A DNA stretch of 54,337 nucleotides from Lachnospiraceae bacterium AD3010 (GTDB taxonomy: Bacteria > Bacillota > Clostridia > Lachnospirales > Lachnospiraceae): assembly GCA_000622025.1 (NCBI GenBank), contig JHWU01000023.1:1-54337 (forward strand), read 5' to 3'. A program made the translations under genes and the position numbers. Shown here piece after piece: positions 54,213 to 54,337 of the stretch (position 1 is its first letter; every line of letters starts with the position of its first letter). The notes under the pieces were generated by a model that was not told the DNA's origin, made no database searches, and worked only from the letters and a program-made list of their open reading frames with translations.

Positions 54213-54337
54213 ATTCAGAACAGTCACTTGCGGAACCGCAAGTGACGTATGAAAACCTCGGCATTTTGGCATTCGGTCCATCGTGCGTAGCACGATTTAA
54301 TTGACCGAATGCGCTGTATCTGTTCAGAAGCCAAAGG
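54213..54337 (+). repeat. Structured intergenic element, copy 2 (cut by window end)
   Basis: Matches 33029-33148 at 117/120 positions. The three differences are T to C and A to G, which together turn a T-A pair of the GTATTCGGTC/GACCGAATAC stem into C-G, and an A to T change in the GAA loop of the inner hairpin. It lies upstream of the PD-(D/E)XK gene, reading away from it on the plus strand. The third hairpin is cut off by the window. Confidence 0.85.

Overview
The window looks like chromosomal DNA of a Gram-positive anaerobe of the Lachnospiraceae/Clostridia. This rests on strong AGGAGG-type ribosome binding sites, a Firmicute-type L10 leader before rplJ, a TrpR-like (YerC-type) gene next to pcrA, a DUF1836 gene, and a LytR-CpsA-Psr protein. 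The assignment is by gene content and style only. I saw no tRNA, rRNA, CRISPR array, phage module or classical insertion sequence.

Layout. (1) 1-11058: a truncated palindromic repeat, a cysteine desulfurase/IscU pair, then rplJ-rplL-rpoB-rpoC with an L10 autoregulatory leader and a combined terminator/promoter before rpoB. (2) 11073-40106: about 29 kb of cell-surface polysaccharide genes that starts 14 bp after rpoC. It holds an MBOAT O-acetyltransferase and an SGNH partner, dTDP-sugar genes rfbB/rfbA/rfbC (no rfbD), a GH25 muramidase, a Wzm/Wzt-type ABC exporter, a WbdD-like methyltransferase-kinase, many GT2 glycosyltransferases, phosphoglucomutase, a GtrA/DPM-like/GT87-like lipid-linked sugar module, a SASA-type esterase, a flippase-like membrane protein, a second kinase-like protein and a WbaP/WcaJ-like priming transferase. 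(3) 40215-49928: a degenerate M23 protein, an M18 aminopeptidase, the TrpR-like gene, DUF1836, pcrA, glmS, one more GT2 and an LCP ligase. (4) 49929-54337: repeat-rich DNA, a large secreted lysine-rich protein of unknown family, and a PD-(D/E)XK family gene whose 3' tail has been tandemly duplicated.

How the genes fit together (inference): phosphoglucomutase and RfbA/RfbB/RfbC supply activated sugar; the priming transferase starts a lipid-linked chain; the GT2 enzymes extend it; the WbdD-like protein may cap the chain; the ABC exporter with a Wzt-type C-terminal domain moves it out; the DPM-like/GtrA/GT87 genes may add side sugars outside the membrane; MBOAT/SGNH and the SASA esterase could add and remove acetyl groups; the LCP protein could attach the polymer to peptidoglycan; GlmS supplies amino-sugar precursor.

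The intergenic DNA is unusually rich in structured repeats. One is a 120-bp element present twice (33029-33148 and 54213-54332). It differs at only three positions, two of which form a compensatory base-pair change and one of which lies in a hairpin loop. The second copy lies just upstream of the PD-(D/E)XK gene. There are also two long imperfect palindromes and at least seven loci carrying a TCAGRATGACA-type repeat, four of them expanded in tandem with different period lengths.
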